Source: Sulfolobus sp. UBA167 | GTDB lineage: Archaea; Thermoproteota; Thermoprotei_A; Sulfolobales; Sulfolobaceae | Length of the DNA: 25,535 nucleotides | Assembly (NCBI GenBank): GCA_002495845.1 | Contig: DAHF01000052.1 | Location: forward strand, 1-25,535 | Direction: 5' to 3' | Part shown: positions 1 to 7,606 of the stretch, piece after piece | How the letters are laid out: each line of letters starts with the position of its first letter | Position numbering within the stretch: the stretch's first letter is position 1 | Translations under genes and position numbers: made by a program | Notes under the pieces: generated by a model | The model's input: the letters and a program-made list of their open reading frames with translations, nothing else | What the model was told of the DNA's origin: nothing | The model's database searches: none

Positions 1-75
1 ATCGAGGTTGCTCAGAGAAGGAAAATCGCGAGTTGGGGATGTCTAGCCCGCAAGGGCGGGGTAGTCCACTAAAAG
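1..75 (+). mobile_element. Probable 3' end of a decayed IS200/IS605-type (tnpB) element
   Basis: No intact gene is visible here. Positions 43-64 form a hairpin: CTA, one mismatch, CCCGC, loop AAGG, GCGGG, mismatch, TAG. It is followed at once by GGGGTAGTCCACT (58-70). The + frame from position 3 is open and reads a tail ending LGMSSPQGRGSPLK, which resembles the Gly/Ser/Pro-rich C-termini of archaeal TnpB proteins. A GC hairpin followed by a YTCAC-like end is typical of IS605-family right ends, where the omega-RNA 3' end also lies. A similar hairpin with GGGGTAGTTCACC occurs at 17166-17196. The element would extend off the left edge. The assignment is inference from motif resemblance; an unrelated GC hairpin is possible. 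Confidence 0.35.
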
Positions 76-86
76 ACATCACGATC

Positions 87-536
87 TTAAAGCTCCTCGT
101 CTTCCTCCTCTTCAATTTCCGTCTCTTGTTCTTTCTCTTCTTTCTCGGGAGAAGTGAGCTTTACGGCGTCCTCCATGAGCTCCTGTTTCGTTTTATCGTC
201 CAAGAAGTAGGAAATTACATAGACTTTTCTATCTATAGAGTCATTGTCCATCCACATGTTGTCGAAACTTATCACGTAAGACGGTATTTTAATTATTGCG
301 AACTTCTCTTGCTTGCTCATGGAGAACTTCTTAAGTACGTCGTACATTTTCGGGTTAAGTGGAAGTGGAATTCTCACTTCATGAAAGTCTTTTATAATTA
401 TGAAGTCTGATGACTCCTCGTTCCATTCCGAAAGGGCCTTATTTGCAGTATCCTTCACTATTTGACCTATTTCTCCTTCTACGGTTTCGTCAGAAGTTAT
501 CTTGCCATCTTCGCTCTTCAATACCAATATTTTCAT
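87..536 (-). CDS. DUF2286 family protein with acidic C-terminal tail
   Basis: 149 residues, soluble, no signal peptide or membrane segment. The body (about 1-125) is a mixed alpha/beta fold that I recognise as the archaeal DUF2286 family. The last 20 or so residues are almost all Glu/Asp (ending IEEEEDEEL). The ATG is supported by a GGTGA Shine-Dalgarno seven bases upstream. It is last in a three-gene minus-strand run, 12 bases after the methyltransferase gene. Function is not established by sequence. From memory, Sulfolobus PolB1-binding protein 1, a replicative polymerase accessory subunit, is a small protein with an acidic tail, and this could be its counterpart; I cannot confirm that without alignment. 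Confidence 0.8.
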   Translation of the reverse strand: MKILVLKSEDGKITSDETVEGEIGQIVKDTANKALSEWNEESSDFIIIKDFHEVRIPLPLNPKMYDVLKKFSMSKQEKFAIIKIPSYVISFDNMWMDNDSIDRKVYVISYFLDDKTKQELMEDAVKLTSPEKEEKEQETEIEEEEDEEL

Positions 537-548
537 TTTAATTCACCG

Positions 549-1037
549 CTATCCCTTGTTTTCTCCAATAATATAAAGATAAACCGTATGGTTCATATTT
601 CCGTCCTCTACCTTTATCACTTCCTTAGGTATCCATTCCCTCATCTCGAACTCGTGAGATACTATCCTTGTTCCTGGCTTTAGCTCCCTCTCTAGCTTAG
701 GCTTCAACATTTCGTTTACGTTAGGTAGCAAGAACATGGTCAACACGGAGGCTTCTGAAAGAGGAGCCTCAAAGAAGCTTCCTTTCACTATGGAAACTCT
801 TCCCACCACTCCGTTTTTCTCTATATTAGAATTAGTCTCCTTTATCCTTTCATCGTTTATTTCTATACATACTGCCTTCTTAGCGTTGAATTCCTTTACT
901 GCGGTGATGACTATTCTTCCATCTCCGCATCCCATGTCGTAGACTATGTCGTCTTCCTTTGCCTTAGCTAACTCCAACATCGCTTTAACTACTTTTTCGG
1001 GTGTAGGCACGTAAGGTACAGTGCTCAAAATTATCAC
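549..1037 (-). CDS. Class I SAM-dependent methyltransferase, aKMT-like protein lysine methyltransferase
   Basis: 162 residues forming a minimal Rossmann methyltransferase. Motif I is YDMGCGDGR (about 33-41), with the SAM ribose-binding acidic residue in CIEIND near 58 and a motif-IV-like stretch VLTMFLLPNVNEML near 100. The size and absence of a substrate domain match the crenarchaeal broad-specificity protein lysine methyltransferase aKMT, which modifies chromatin and replication proteins. The start is GTG with no clear Shine-Dalgarno, 14 bases after the stop of the upstream small gene, so it is probably translated from an operon message. Methyltransferase activity is well supported; the lysine target is a family-based inference, and a small-molecule methyltransferase cannot be excluded. 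Confidence 0.8.
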   Translation of the reverse strand: MIILSTVPYVPTPEKVVKAMLELAKAKEDDIVYDMGCGDGRIVITAVKEFNAKKAVCIEINDERIKETNSNIEKNGVVGRVSIVKGSFFEAPLSEASVLTMFLLPNVNEMLKPKLERELKPGTRIVSHEFEMREWIPKEVIKVEDGNMNHTVYLYIIGENKG

Positions 1038-1051
1038 TTATGGTATTGTGT

Positions 1052-1354
1052 CTATGAGTTTTTAACTTTATTAAGGACTTCTGATTTGGCTTTCTCTTTA
1101 TCTGGCTTCAGCGAGTCGTTGAATGGTATTGAAGTGAGGATTGGCTTTATGGATCCGTCCTCTTGAAGGAAAAGCTGAGGCAACCAGGGCATTCCAAAGT
1201 CATCTTTTTCTCCGTAATCAGTTACGAAAGCATAGTCCTCTTTTCTCACTTCACTCTCTATTCCTACCTCCTTTGAGACCTCATTAGTTATCTCTAAAAA
1301 TATTTTATGCATAGGGTGAGATTCCGTTGTTACTAAAATCAACTTTTTAGCCAT
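1052..1354 (-). CDS. Small thioredoxin-fold-like protein without cysteines
   Basis: 100 residues. The predicted order is beta (KKLILVTT), helix (about 14-31), beta (VRKEDY), then MPWLPQLFLQEDGSIK, which looks like the cis-proline strand pair of a thioredoxin/glutaredoxin fold, and a charged C-terminal helix. There is no cysteine at all, so a thiol redox role is unlikely; a structural or binding role is more likely. ATG start. A TATA-like GATTTAAGTT centred near 1380 on the minus strand puts transcription start at about 1354, so the message is probably leaderless. It is first of the run with the methyltransferase and DUF2286 genes. Function unknown; the fold call is by eye. Confidence 0.7.
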   Translation of the reverse strand: MAKKLILVTTESHPMHKIFLEITNEVSKEVGIESEVRKEDYAFVTDYGEKDDFGMPWLPQLFLQEDGSIKPILTSIPFNDSLKPDKEKAKSEVLNKVKNS

Positions 1355-1389
1355 TTATGGAGGAGTTGATGAAGTAACTTAAATCAGTA
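1355..1389. promoter_or_regulatory. Short divergent promoter region
   Basis: 35 bases between divergent starts. The minus-strand TATA-like element (GATTTAAGTT, about 1375-1384) is at the right distance for a leaderless start at 1354. The plus-strand element is less clear; ATTTATGG at 1352-1359 would give a start near 1382, a few bases before the GTG at 1390. Positions are read by eye. Confidence 0.4.
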
Positions 1390-1980
1390 GTGGTTGACTT
1401 GATTACAAAGCTAAGGAGACAGTCAAAAAAGGTTCTCACCCCAATTGCAAAGTTGATCGCTAAAAGCAACGTATCAGCCAACTCGATAACTATCATAGGG
1501 TTAGCCCTATCGGGAGTTTACGCATTGTCAATCTTCTTGACAAGAAACCCTCTCTTGGGAGTCTTGATCATAGCAGTTTCCTCTTTTATGGACGCTTTAG
1601 ACGGCGAGGTCGCAAGGGTTAAAGGGGAAGCGTCGAAGTTCGGAGCTTTCCTTGATTCTAGCTTCGATAGGATAGAGGACATCTTCTTCATTTCTCCTCT
1701 CATCTTCCTGGGCTTCAACTCCTTCTTGGTGTCTACCCTCATAGGTTTCTCTCTAACTATCTCTTACTTGCGGTCTAAGGCGGAGCTTGTAGGCGTTAAG
1801 ATGGAGGGTAAAGGAATAATTGAAAGAGGGGAGAGAATAATTTTCGTGATGGTTACCTTGCTTGTCTTCTTTTTCGATCATTTTGTAGGGTCAATCGTCT
1901 TTTATGTCCTCTACGTCCTTTCCGTCGTTACCGTGATTCAGAGGTTCTATACTGTTGTTACCTTTAAAGACAAGCTGTAG
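1390..1980 (+). CDS. CDP-alcohol phosphatidyltransferase, probable archaetidylinositol-phosphate synthase
   Basis: 196-residue membrane enzyme. The family signature D-x2-D-G-x2-A-R-x8-G-x3-D-x3-D is complete at about residues 60-84 (DALDGEVAR then FGAFLDSSFDR), providing the metal-binding and catalytic aspartates. Hydrophobic stretches before and after give roughly five to six membrane segments. In archaea this subfamily joins CDP-archaeol to inositol 1-phosphate to make archaetidylinositol phosphate, a polar lipid precursor; archaetidylglycerol or archaetidylserine synthase are alternatives. Start is GTG at 1390; TTG at 1399 is possible. The last 30 codons overlap priL on the opposite strand. 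Confidence 0.85.
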   Translation: MVDLITKLRRQSKKVLTPIAKLIAKSNVSANSITIIGLALSGVYALSIFLTRNPLLGVLIIAVSSFMDALDGEVARVKGEASKFGAFLDSSFDRIEDIFFISPLIFLGFNSFLVSTLIGFSLTISYLRSKAELVGVKMEGKGIIERGERIIFVMVTLLVFFFDHFVGSIVFYVLYVLSVVTVIQRFYTVVTFKDKL

Positions 1981-2799
1981 AGGATTCTTAACTCTGCAGT
2001 TAGCTACGCACATTCCTTTTTCCTCCATCTTCTTACAAGAGTAAACTATGACTTTTGATCCATCCGTTTTCTCGCCTACATCAATGAGGTATGCGTTGAG
2101 AACTTGAGACTCCTCTTCGGTTAAGCTTTCCTTCTTCTCCTTTTTCTCTGTTAGTCTCTTGATGCATGGTGGAATGCTTGTCGTCCTTCCCTTTACCAAA
2201 TCCTCAAGAGTTTTTGGGATTGAAACCTTCAAAGGTCTTAATGTCTCTTGCAATTTTATACGGAGTATCTTTTTTAGGACAACTGAGAGCGAATGCTTAT
2301 TGAAATATACATATCCATTTACCAGGATTTGCTTCGATAGCTTGGCCTCGGTTCCTTTCGATGCCCTTATATACGTCACGAAGTCGCAACATAGCTCGAG
2401 GGAAACCGTAGCTTTATCTTGTAGATAGCTTACTTTCTCACAGCGTTTAACGTTGAAACCTAGTATATTGGAGAGTTCAATCAAGTCATCCTCAGTTTCC
2501 TTTTCCATAAGTCTTGAGAACATTTCTACCTCAGAGTCCACGTATTTTGAGGTTATTTCGTCATCTTTTATTGCAGCGAGAGCTAGGAGCGTAGTGTAAA
2601 ACATCAGGACTGGGTTTCTCACGTTGAGATATGGTTTTGCCTTTTTATGCTCTACAGTTTCCTTAATTCTTCTCTTTACCTGATCTAACAATTCACTATC
2701 GCTTGCCAATATGTCGGATAGCCTAATGGACGAACCGTAAGTTCTTCTAAGTTCAGCTTCAGGGCTTTTGATGAAAGGATATTTATATTCGTCAAGCAT
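1891..2799 (-). CDS. priL: DNA primase large subunit PriL
   Basis: 302 residues. PriL partners the catalytic PriS and carries the iron-sulfur domain needed for primer initiation. The N-terminal part begins YKYPFIKSPEAE and is mostly helical (to about 185). The C-terminal part has four cysteines placed like the cluster ligands of the family: Cys212, Cys255, Cys264 and Cys268. Length is as expected for Sulfolobales. ATG start, with a TATA-like TTATAAGG about 26-30 bases upstream in the short gap shared with metG. The last 30 codons, a polar tail ending in DVEDIKDD after the cluster domain, lie antisense to the lipid synthase gene. priS is not in the window. Confidence 0.93.
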   Translation of the reverse strand: MLDEYKYPFIKSPEAELRRTYGSSIRLSDILASDSELLDQVKRRIKETVEHKKAKPYLNVRNPVLMFYTTLLALAAIKDDEITSKYVDSEVEMFSRLMEKETEDDLIELSNILGFNVKRCEKVSYLQDKATVSLELCCDFVTYIRASKGTEAKLSKQILVNGYVYFNKHSLSVVLKKILRIKLQETLRPLKVSIPKTLEDLVKGRTTSIPPCIKRLTEKKEKKESLTEEESQVLNAYLIDVGEKTDGSKVIVYSCKKMEEKGMCVANCRVKNPLQLVFKGNNSIEPLNHGNDGKDVEDIKDD

Positions 2800-2847
2800 G
2801 ACGTTGCCTCAATTTATTTTTTAACCTTATAATTAGTTAACCTCTAA
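2800..2847. promoter_or_regulatory. Divergent priL / metG promoter region
   Basis: 48 bases with two TATA-like elements facing opposite ways. TTTATTTTTT at about 2812-2821 fits a metG start near 2842, giving a nearly leaderless message. TTATAAGG on the minus strand (about 2825-2832) fits a priL start near 2804. Assigned by spacing. Confidence 0.5.
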
Positions 2848-4536
2848 ATGAAAATCTTTGTGGCTTCAGCTTGGCCTTATGTGAACGCAGTACCACACTT
2901 AGGCAATATGATAGGGTCAGTTCTATCCGCTGATGTCTTCGCTAGGTATGCTAGGCTAAAATACGGCAAGGAAAACGTAGTTTTCGTGAGCGGTAGCGAT
3001 GAGCATGGGACACCAATTGAGGTTGAGGCATTAAAGAGGAAGGTTAGCCCCAAGGAACTGACGGACCAAGCTCATGAATATGACAAGAAGCTCTTCATGG
3101 ACGTCTGGGAGATAAGCTATGACAATTACACCAGAACCGAGTCCGAGGTTCACAAGAGGTTTGTAAGGGATTTCCTTCTTTCAATTCAAGAATATGTTAT
3201 AACTCAGGAAGAAGTTCTTCCTTACTGTGAAAACGACAAGATATTTCTTCCCGACAGGTTCGTAAAGGGGAAATGTCCATACTGCGGTTTTGAGGACGCC
3301 AGGGGAGACCAATGTGACAACTGTGGTAGGTTGCTCACGCCGTCTTCATTAATTGATCCGAAGTGCTCAATCTGCGGTTCGAAACCGATCCTGAAGAACA
3401 CCACGCACTGGTTCTTCGATTTAAGTCAATTTAACAATAAAATTTCTGAATGGATAAAGGCATCTAGAACCATGCCGGAATCAGTTAAGGCCGTAGCGCT
3501 GAGCTGGGTAAATGAGGGACTAAAGCCCAGGGCAATAACTAGGGATAACTCGTGGGGAATACCCGCTCCCTTTGAAGGGGCTGAAAAGAAGACAGTGTAT
3601 GTGTGGTTTGAAGCCCTATTAGGTTACATCTCTGCTACGATAGAGCTAAAGCCCCAATCATGGGAGGACTTTTGGACACATGATGACGTTGTAAGTTATT
3701 ACTTTATTGGTAAGGATAACATACCCTTCCATGCTGTCATTTTACCTGCTATGCTAATGGCCTCAGGGAAGTATCATCTACCTGACGTTATAGGAGCCAC
3801 GGAGTACCTTCTTTATGAAGGCCAGAAGTTCAGTAAGAGCAGGAAAATAGGAATCTGGATAGACGAAGCTCAGTCCATCATGGACATAGAGTATTGGAGA
3901 TATGTCTTAATCAGGCTGAGGCCAGAAGAAAGGGATGCAAACTTCACTTGGAGGGAAGTGATAAGGATAGTCAATACAGAGCTCAATGACGATATTGGCA
4001 ACTTGTCGAATAGGACGTTGACCATGATTAAGCGGTATTTCAACGGAGAAATACCTAGAGTGGATTACAGCCTGCTCGACGAGAAGGACAAGTACTTAAT
4101 TTCGCTTATGGAGGAAGCCCCGTTAAGGATGGGAGAGCAATTCGAGAAGGGCAAACTTAAGGCTGGGACAGACGAGCTTCTGCGTTTAGCCAGGGAAAAC
4201 AACGCTTACATTAACTCAAAGGCACCGTGGGAGCTAGCTAAGACTGACGTGAAGAGGCTTTCCAACGTTTTGGCGATATCGGCAGGCATATCTTATACAA
4301 TATCCCTCATGCTACACCCTCTGATGCCTAAACATAGCGAGAAATTAATGGGGATGCTAAACGTTAGAATCAATTCCTGGGAACCAGTGAAGCTTGACTC
4401 TTTAGCGGGTAACAAGATAGGCAAAGTCGAACCCCTCTTCTCTAAGTTGCCCGCCGATATAGAGGGAAAGATAGACGAGATTCTTAAAGAAACAAGAGAC
4501 AAAGTGGAAAAAAACAGACCTATCTTACTCAAGTGA
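2848..4536 (+). CDS. metG: Methionyl-tRNA synthetase
   Basis: 562 residues, class I aminoacyl-tRNA synthetase charging tRNA-Met for initiation and elongation. The HIGH-type motif is PHLGN (16-20) after the substrate-binding AWPYVNA. The zinc-binding knuckle insert has CPYC (143-146), CDNC (156-159) and CSIC (173-176). The KMSKS-type loop is KFSKS (328-332). The C-terminal third is the helical anticodon-binding domain. No C-terminal EMAP-like tRNA-binding extension is present, so any such domain would be a separate protein. ATG start; the 3' end overlaps the atpI stop by 12 bases. Confidence 0.96.
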   Translation: MKIFVASAWPYVNAVPHLGNMIGSVLSADVFARYARLKYGKENVVFVSGSDEHGTPIEVEALKRKVSPKELTDQAHEYDKKLFMDVWEISYDNYTRTESEVHKRFVRDFLLSIQEYVITQEEVLPYCENDKIFLPDRFVKGKCPYCGFEDARGDQCDNCGRLLTPSSLIDPKCSICGSKPILKNTTHWFFDLSQFNNKISEWIKASRTMPESVKAVALSWVNEGLKPRAITRDNSWGIPAPFEGAEKKTVYVWFEALLGYISATIELKPQSWEDFWTHDDVVSYYFIGKDNIPFHAVILPAMLMASGKYHLPDVIGATEYLLYEGQKFSKSRKIGIWIDEAQSIMDIEYWRYVLIRLRPEERDANFTWREVIRIVNTELNDDIGNLSNRTLTMIKRYFNGEIPRVDYSLLDEKDKYLISLMEEAPLRMGEQFEKGKLKAGTDELLRLARENNAYINSKAPWELAKTDVKRLSNVLAISAGISYTISLMLHPLMPKHSEKLMGMLNVRINSWEPVKLDSLAGNKIGKVEPLFSKLPADIEGKIDEILKETRDKVEKNRPILLK

Positions 4537-6651
4537 AACGTAAGCTACCGCAGGCTCGAACTTCTTTCCTTTTCCTTCATAGAACTTGCTGAACATTTCG
4601 TAGAAGTGAAGCCTCATATCCTGAATGAAGACTATTAGACCCTCGAGGCCTATTGCGAGCAGGTTTCCAATGACCAGCAAAACTATACCAAGCGGGTTGA
4701 TCAGCACGCTTATTGTAGAAGTCGTAGCTCCCACGAAGGGCTCGCTGGCGAAGTATGCCATGAACGAAAAGGCATCCAGGATATAGTAGTGAGCAAGGGC
4801 AAATACCAATATTCTTACGAAGGATATAGTGTTAGAGAGTAGAAGCAATCCGCCTTCGAACCCGCCATCTATGAATCCGAATATGAGAGATCCTCCAGTA
4901 GAAGCGTTCTCATATCTCTTCAACAAGATCGCTTTAGAGGCCCAATTGAACAAGAGCGTGAAGGCAGTGTACCATATTATTATGTATCCTGCTAGGTTGG
5001 ACGAGATCGGCTTCAAAAGCAACGCATTTAGCACTTCCCCTAGTATGGACTCATCGGCGTTGAAGAACCCTGTAGTACTCGGCAAGTTAGGTAAACCCCA
5101 CATAAATATAACTAAAGGAACAATATATATCAGGAATGTAGGAAGTTTCTCAAAGAGCAGGAAATCCTTGTCCTTCTTTCTTATCGCGTTGACCAAGCCT
5201 AGTAGTCCGCTTGCGAAGAGTAAGATAGCTCCTAACATAATAGAGAAGATTATAGCATAGTCTATGCTCGCATTGGTTGCGAACTCACCGAAGGGAAGCA
5301 AGAAGCTTAACGCCTTATCTACTGAAGGGGGAACTGGCCATACGCTGTACAAGGGGCCTACGGAATACTTAGGAGAGCCGAATATCTCTCTCAGCCCTCC
5401 TACAGGAAGTGGGCCGAAGAAGTCCCTGGCCAGCAGGCCTGTGATCATTGCTACTACACTGGAGTATATCAAGACCAGCGACAGTTTAGGTATGTTATCG
5501 CTCCCTTTTCTCTTTCCGTACTTATAGAACCAGACAGAGAATAGAAACACTACTATGGCATCTCCCAGATCTGGGAACATCAGCCCGAAGAGAATAGGGA
5601 AAGTTATCACTAAGAACACTGTAGGAGATATTTCCCAGTATGAGGGAGTGCCATATATTTCCACAACTGATTCAAGAGCGCTTATACTCTTAGGCATTCT
5701 GATGTAAACCGGAGGTTCCTCTTTCTCCCCAAATCTCTTTGGCCTCTCACTGCTTACATGAGCTTCGTCCTTTAGCTCTTCCACATATTTCTTAAAGTCC
5801 TTCTCTGGGACGTAACCCTCCAGCTGGACGAAGAACTCTGAGACCTTGACTCTTGACATTATTGTTAGAGCGCTTATGACTGTAAGCATTTTTCCGTAAA
5901 TCGTGGTGAACTCCTTCTGGTCTTCCTTAGCAGACCTAGAAAGTTCTTCTCTCCTTTTAGAAATTAGCTCAGTTATCTTATCAACTTTCCTCTTAGTTTC
6001 CACGTATATCGCTGCAGGGGCCTTTCCCTCCTCTAGTTCCAACTTCTGTATTCCGATACGCTTTGCCTTCTCAACTATCTGATCCTTTTTTAAACCTATA
6101 ACAAGGATTGCTTCCTCCTTCTCGTTTAAAGGGTAAGACCAGAAGTACACGTTCTTAGCCTCAGACTTAAGCTCCTCGGCTTTTTCCTTGTTCGTTATTG
6201 CTAACAGGATGTCAAAGAAGTTCATGTTATAAGCATCAGAGAGGGGTACATCAATGTCCTTGAAAGGCTCTATTTGTTTCATCTGCTCGGCGAGAAGGTC
6301 TCTCTCTGCCCTCAGCTTGTTGATCTCCTCCAATAAGTCCTTGTACCTTTCCTCCAGTTTAGATGCTAATAGAGACACTTCATCGGATGTCTCCAACCAA
6401 TCTTTCACCTTTATTGAACCAGATGGCTGGACTGTTATCTTACTTATGTCCATGATCGACTTTATCTTATTTAGTTGTTCCTGTAGCACTCCGAGTTTCC
6501 TTCTAGCGTCCTCCAATCTGCCTTCTCCTATAGGGCTTCTCGGTTCTTCAGGCTGGAACGACCCTAATTTGACTATCTTTTTCACTACGTTGTTGAGCCT
6601 CCTCTTATCTGCTATTATTTCAACTCTTAACATGTTCTCTGGAAAGAGCAC
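4525..6651 (-). CDS. atpI: A-type ATP synthase subunit I (membrane stator subunit a)
   Basis: 708 residues. This subunit forms the proton half-channels beside the c ring and links by its N-terminal arm to the peripheral stalk. The N-terminal half (about 1-330) is soluble and charged with coiled-coil heptads around 45-125; the C-terminal half has about seven to eight membrane segments. The GTG start is preferred to the ATG seven codons in because MLFPENMLRVEI matches the usual family opening (ML-P-x-M-x-RV), and a TATA-like TATAATTA at 6672-6679 predicts a transcript start at about 6650. It is divergent from the other ATP synthase genes and so transcribed separately, sharing only the 71-base promoter region. 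Confidence 0.93.
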   Translation of the reverse strand: MLFPENMLRVEIIADKRRLNNVVKKIVKLGSFQPEEPRSPIGEGRLEDARRKLGVLQEQLNKIKSIMDISKITVQPSGSIKVKDWLETSDEVSLLASKLEERYKDLLEEINKLRAERDLLAEQMKQIEPFKDIDVPLSDAYNMNFFDILLAITNKEKAEELKSEAKNVYFWSYPLNEKEEAILVIGLKKDQIVEKAKRIGIQKLELEEGKAPAAIYVETKRKVDKITELISKRREELSRSAKEDQKEFTTIYGKMLTVISALTIMSRVKVSEFFVQLEGYVPEKDFKKYVEELKDEAHVSSERPKRFGEKEEPPVYIRMPKSISALESVVEIYGTPSYWEISPTVFLVITFPILFGLMFPDLGDAIVVFLFSVWFYKYGKRKGSDNIPKLSLVLIYSSVVAMITGLLARDFFGPLPVGGLREIFGSPKYSVGPLYSVWPVPPSVDKALSFLLPFGEFATNASIDYAIIFSIMLGAILLFASGLLGLVNAIRKKDKDFLLFEKLPTFLIYIVPLVIFMWGLPNLPSTTGFFNADESILGEVLNALLLKPISSNLAGYIIIWYTAFTLLFNWASKAILLKRYENASTGGSLIFGFIDGGFEGGLLLLSNTISFVRILVFALAHYYILDAFSFMAYFASEPFVGATTSTISVLINPLGIVLLVIGNLLAIGLEGLIVFIQDMRLHFYEMFSKFYEGKGKKFEPAVAYVSLE

Positions 6652-6722
6652 AGTCTAGTTCACAACATTCTTAATTATAGATACCTTATAAGTATTTAAC
6701 CTCTGTAACAAAAGTACCTTCG
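6652..6722. promoter_or_regulatory. Divergent promoter of atpI and the atpFEABD-K operon
   Basis: 71-base gap. CTTATAAG at 6685-6692 is a good plus-strand box A; transcription would begin near 6714, about 9 bases before the atpF ATG. TATAATTA on the minus strand (6672-6679) serves atpI with a near-leaderless start. The two boxes lie only a few bases apart, so TBP binding at one could affect the other, which would couple stator and rotor gene expression; that is inference. Confidence 0.6.
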
Positions 6723-7025
6723 ATGGGAAAAGTAGTTCTGGTAGGGGACAAATATACGGTAAACCTCTTCAAGATGATGGGGGCTGAAGGAACTATAGTG
6801 GAAGATCCTCTAACTTTGCCTCAGACTATAAACGAAATCAAGAAAAGACAAGACATAGATCTGGTTCTAATAACCAAGGACATATACAATCCAGTGAGGG
6901 AGAACGTGGACAGCATAATTCTCAATCAAAAGAAACCTTTAATAACAGTCATCCCTTCACCTTTTAGCGAGGCTGAGGCATTGGACGTAAAGAGAATGAT
7001 AATGTCAGCCTTAGGTTTTGGGTGA
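6723..7025 (+). CDS. atpF: A-type ATP synthase subunit F
   Basis: 100 residues. Small central-stalk subunit that docks on subunit D. It has the expected Rossmann-like fold: VVLVGDKYTVNLFKMMGAEG, a switch helix, the strand DLVLITKDIY and the strand PLITVIPSP, then a C-terminal helix with EAEALDVKRMIM. Length is normal for the family. First gene of the operon, ATG start; its TGA stop overlaps the GTG that opens atpE. Confidence 0.9.
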   Translation: MGKVVLVGDKYTVNLFKMMGAEGTIVEDPLTLPQTINEIKKRQDIDLVLITKDIYNPVRENVDSIILNQKKPLITVIPSPFSEAEALDVKRMIMSALGFG

Positions 7026-7606
7026 TAACAATGGAAATGGAGGAATTATTCAATAGGGTAGTAAAGGAGGAACTTGAAGGGGAGACGCTAAACGGGATAG
7101 AGAAGGCATTTGAAGAAGCCAAAAAGATAGTGGAGGACAACCACAGAAAGATCGAGGCTGAGTACTTGGCTATGATTGATAATTACGTGAAGAAGAGCAT
7201 GGAAGAAATAGAAGGAGAGAAAGCCAAGTTGGAGGTCGAGAACAAGAGAGCTATCCTTTCAGAGAAGGAATTCTGGATAAATAAGGTATATAAAGAGGCA
7301 ATGAATAGGATGGAGAAGGTAGTCTCATCTCAGCGGTATAAAGAGTCGCTTTCCAATATTCTTAAGAGAGAGGTCAGCCAGAAGAGCGTTGTATACTGTT
7401 CAAAGAACGACGTCCAGACAGTTAAATCTGTTCTAAAGAGCTTGAATGTGGACGCAGAAGTTTCGGAAGCAGACATGTTAGGTGGCTTGAAGATCATGAA
7501 TAAGGAGACTGGGGAAGTGAAAGATTATTCATTAAAGCTTTTCTTAGATCAAGTATTTGATAACATGAGAGGAAAACTCTCGGATATCCTATTCGGTGAT
7601 TTGTAA
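7022..7606 (+). CDS. atpE: A-type ATP synthase subunit E (peripheral stalk)
   Basis: 194 residues. The N-terminal half (about 1-100) is a long charged helix rich in Glu/Lys with heptad spacing, which forms the stalk. The C-terminal half (about 100-194) is the globular domain that binds the top of the A3B3 head, with VVYCSKNDVQTV and ADMLGGLKI (the conserved LGG element). Start is GTG at 7022 overlapping the atpF stop by four bases, or ATG at 7031; the first fits translational coupling. The TAA stop is followed directly by the ATG of atpA. Confidence 0.9.
   Translation: MITMEMEELFNRVVKEELEGETLNGIEKAFEEAKKIVEDNHRKIEAEYLAMIDNYVKKSMEEIEGEKAKLEVENKRAILSEKEFWINKVYKEAMNRMEKVVSSQRYKESLSNILKREVSQKSVVYCSKNDVQTVKSVLKSLNVDAEVSEADMLGGLKIMNKETGEVKDYSLKLFLDQVFDNMRGKLSDILFGDL

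Noticed and set aside
33..410. Long plus-strand reading frame opposite the DUF2286 gene
   Set aside because: It is antisense to a well-supported gene and its translation is low-complexity Leu/Phe. Only its first codons, over the hairpin at 43-70, are of interest.
4829..5527. Two plus-strand frames opposite atpI
   Set aside because: Shadows of a membrane protein gene; no start signals and no recognisable protein.
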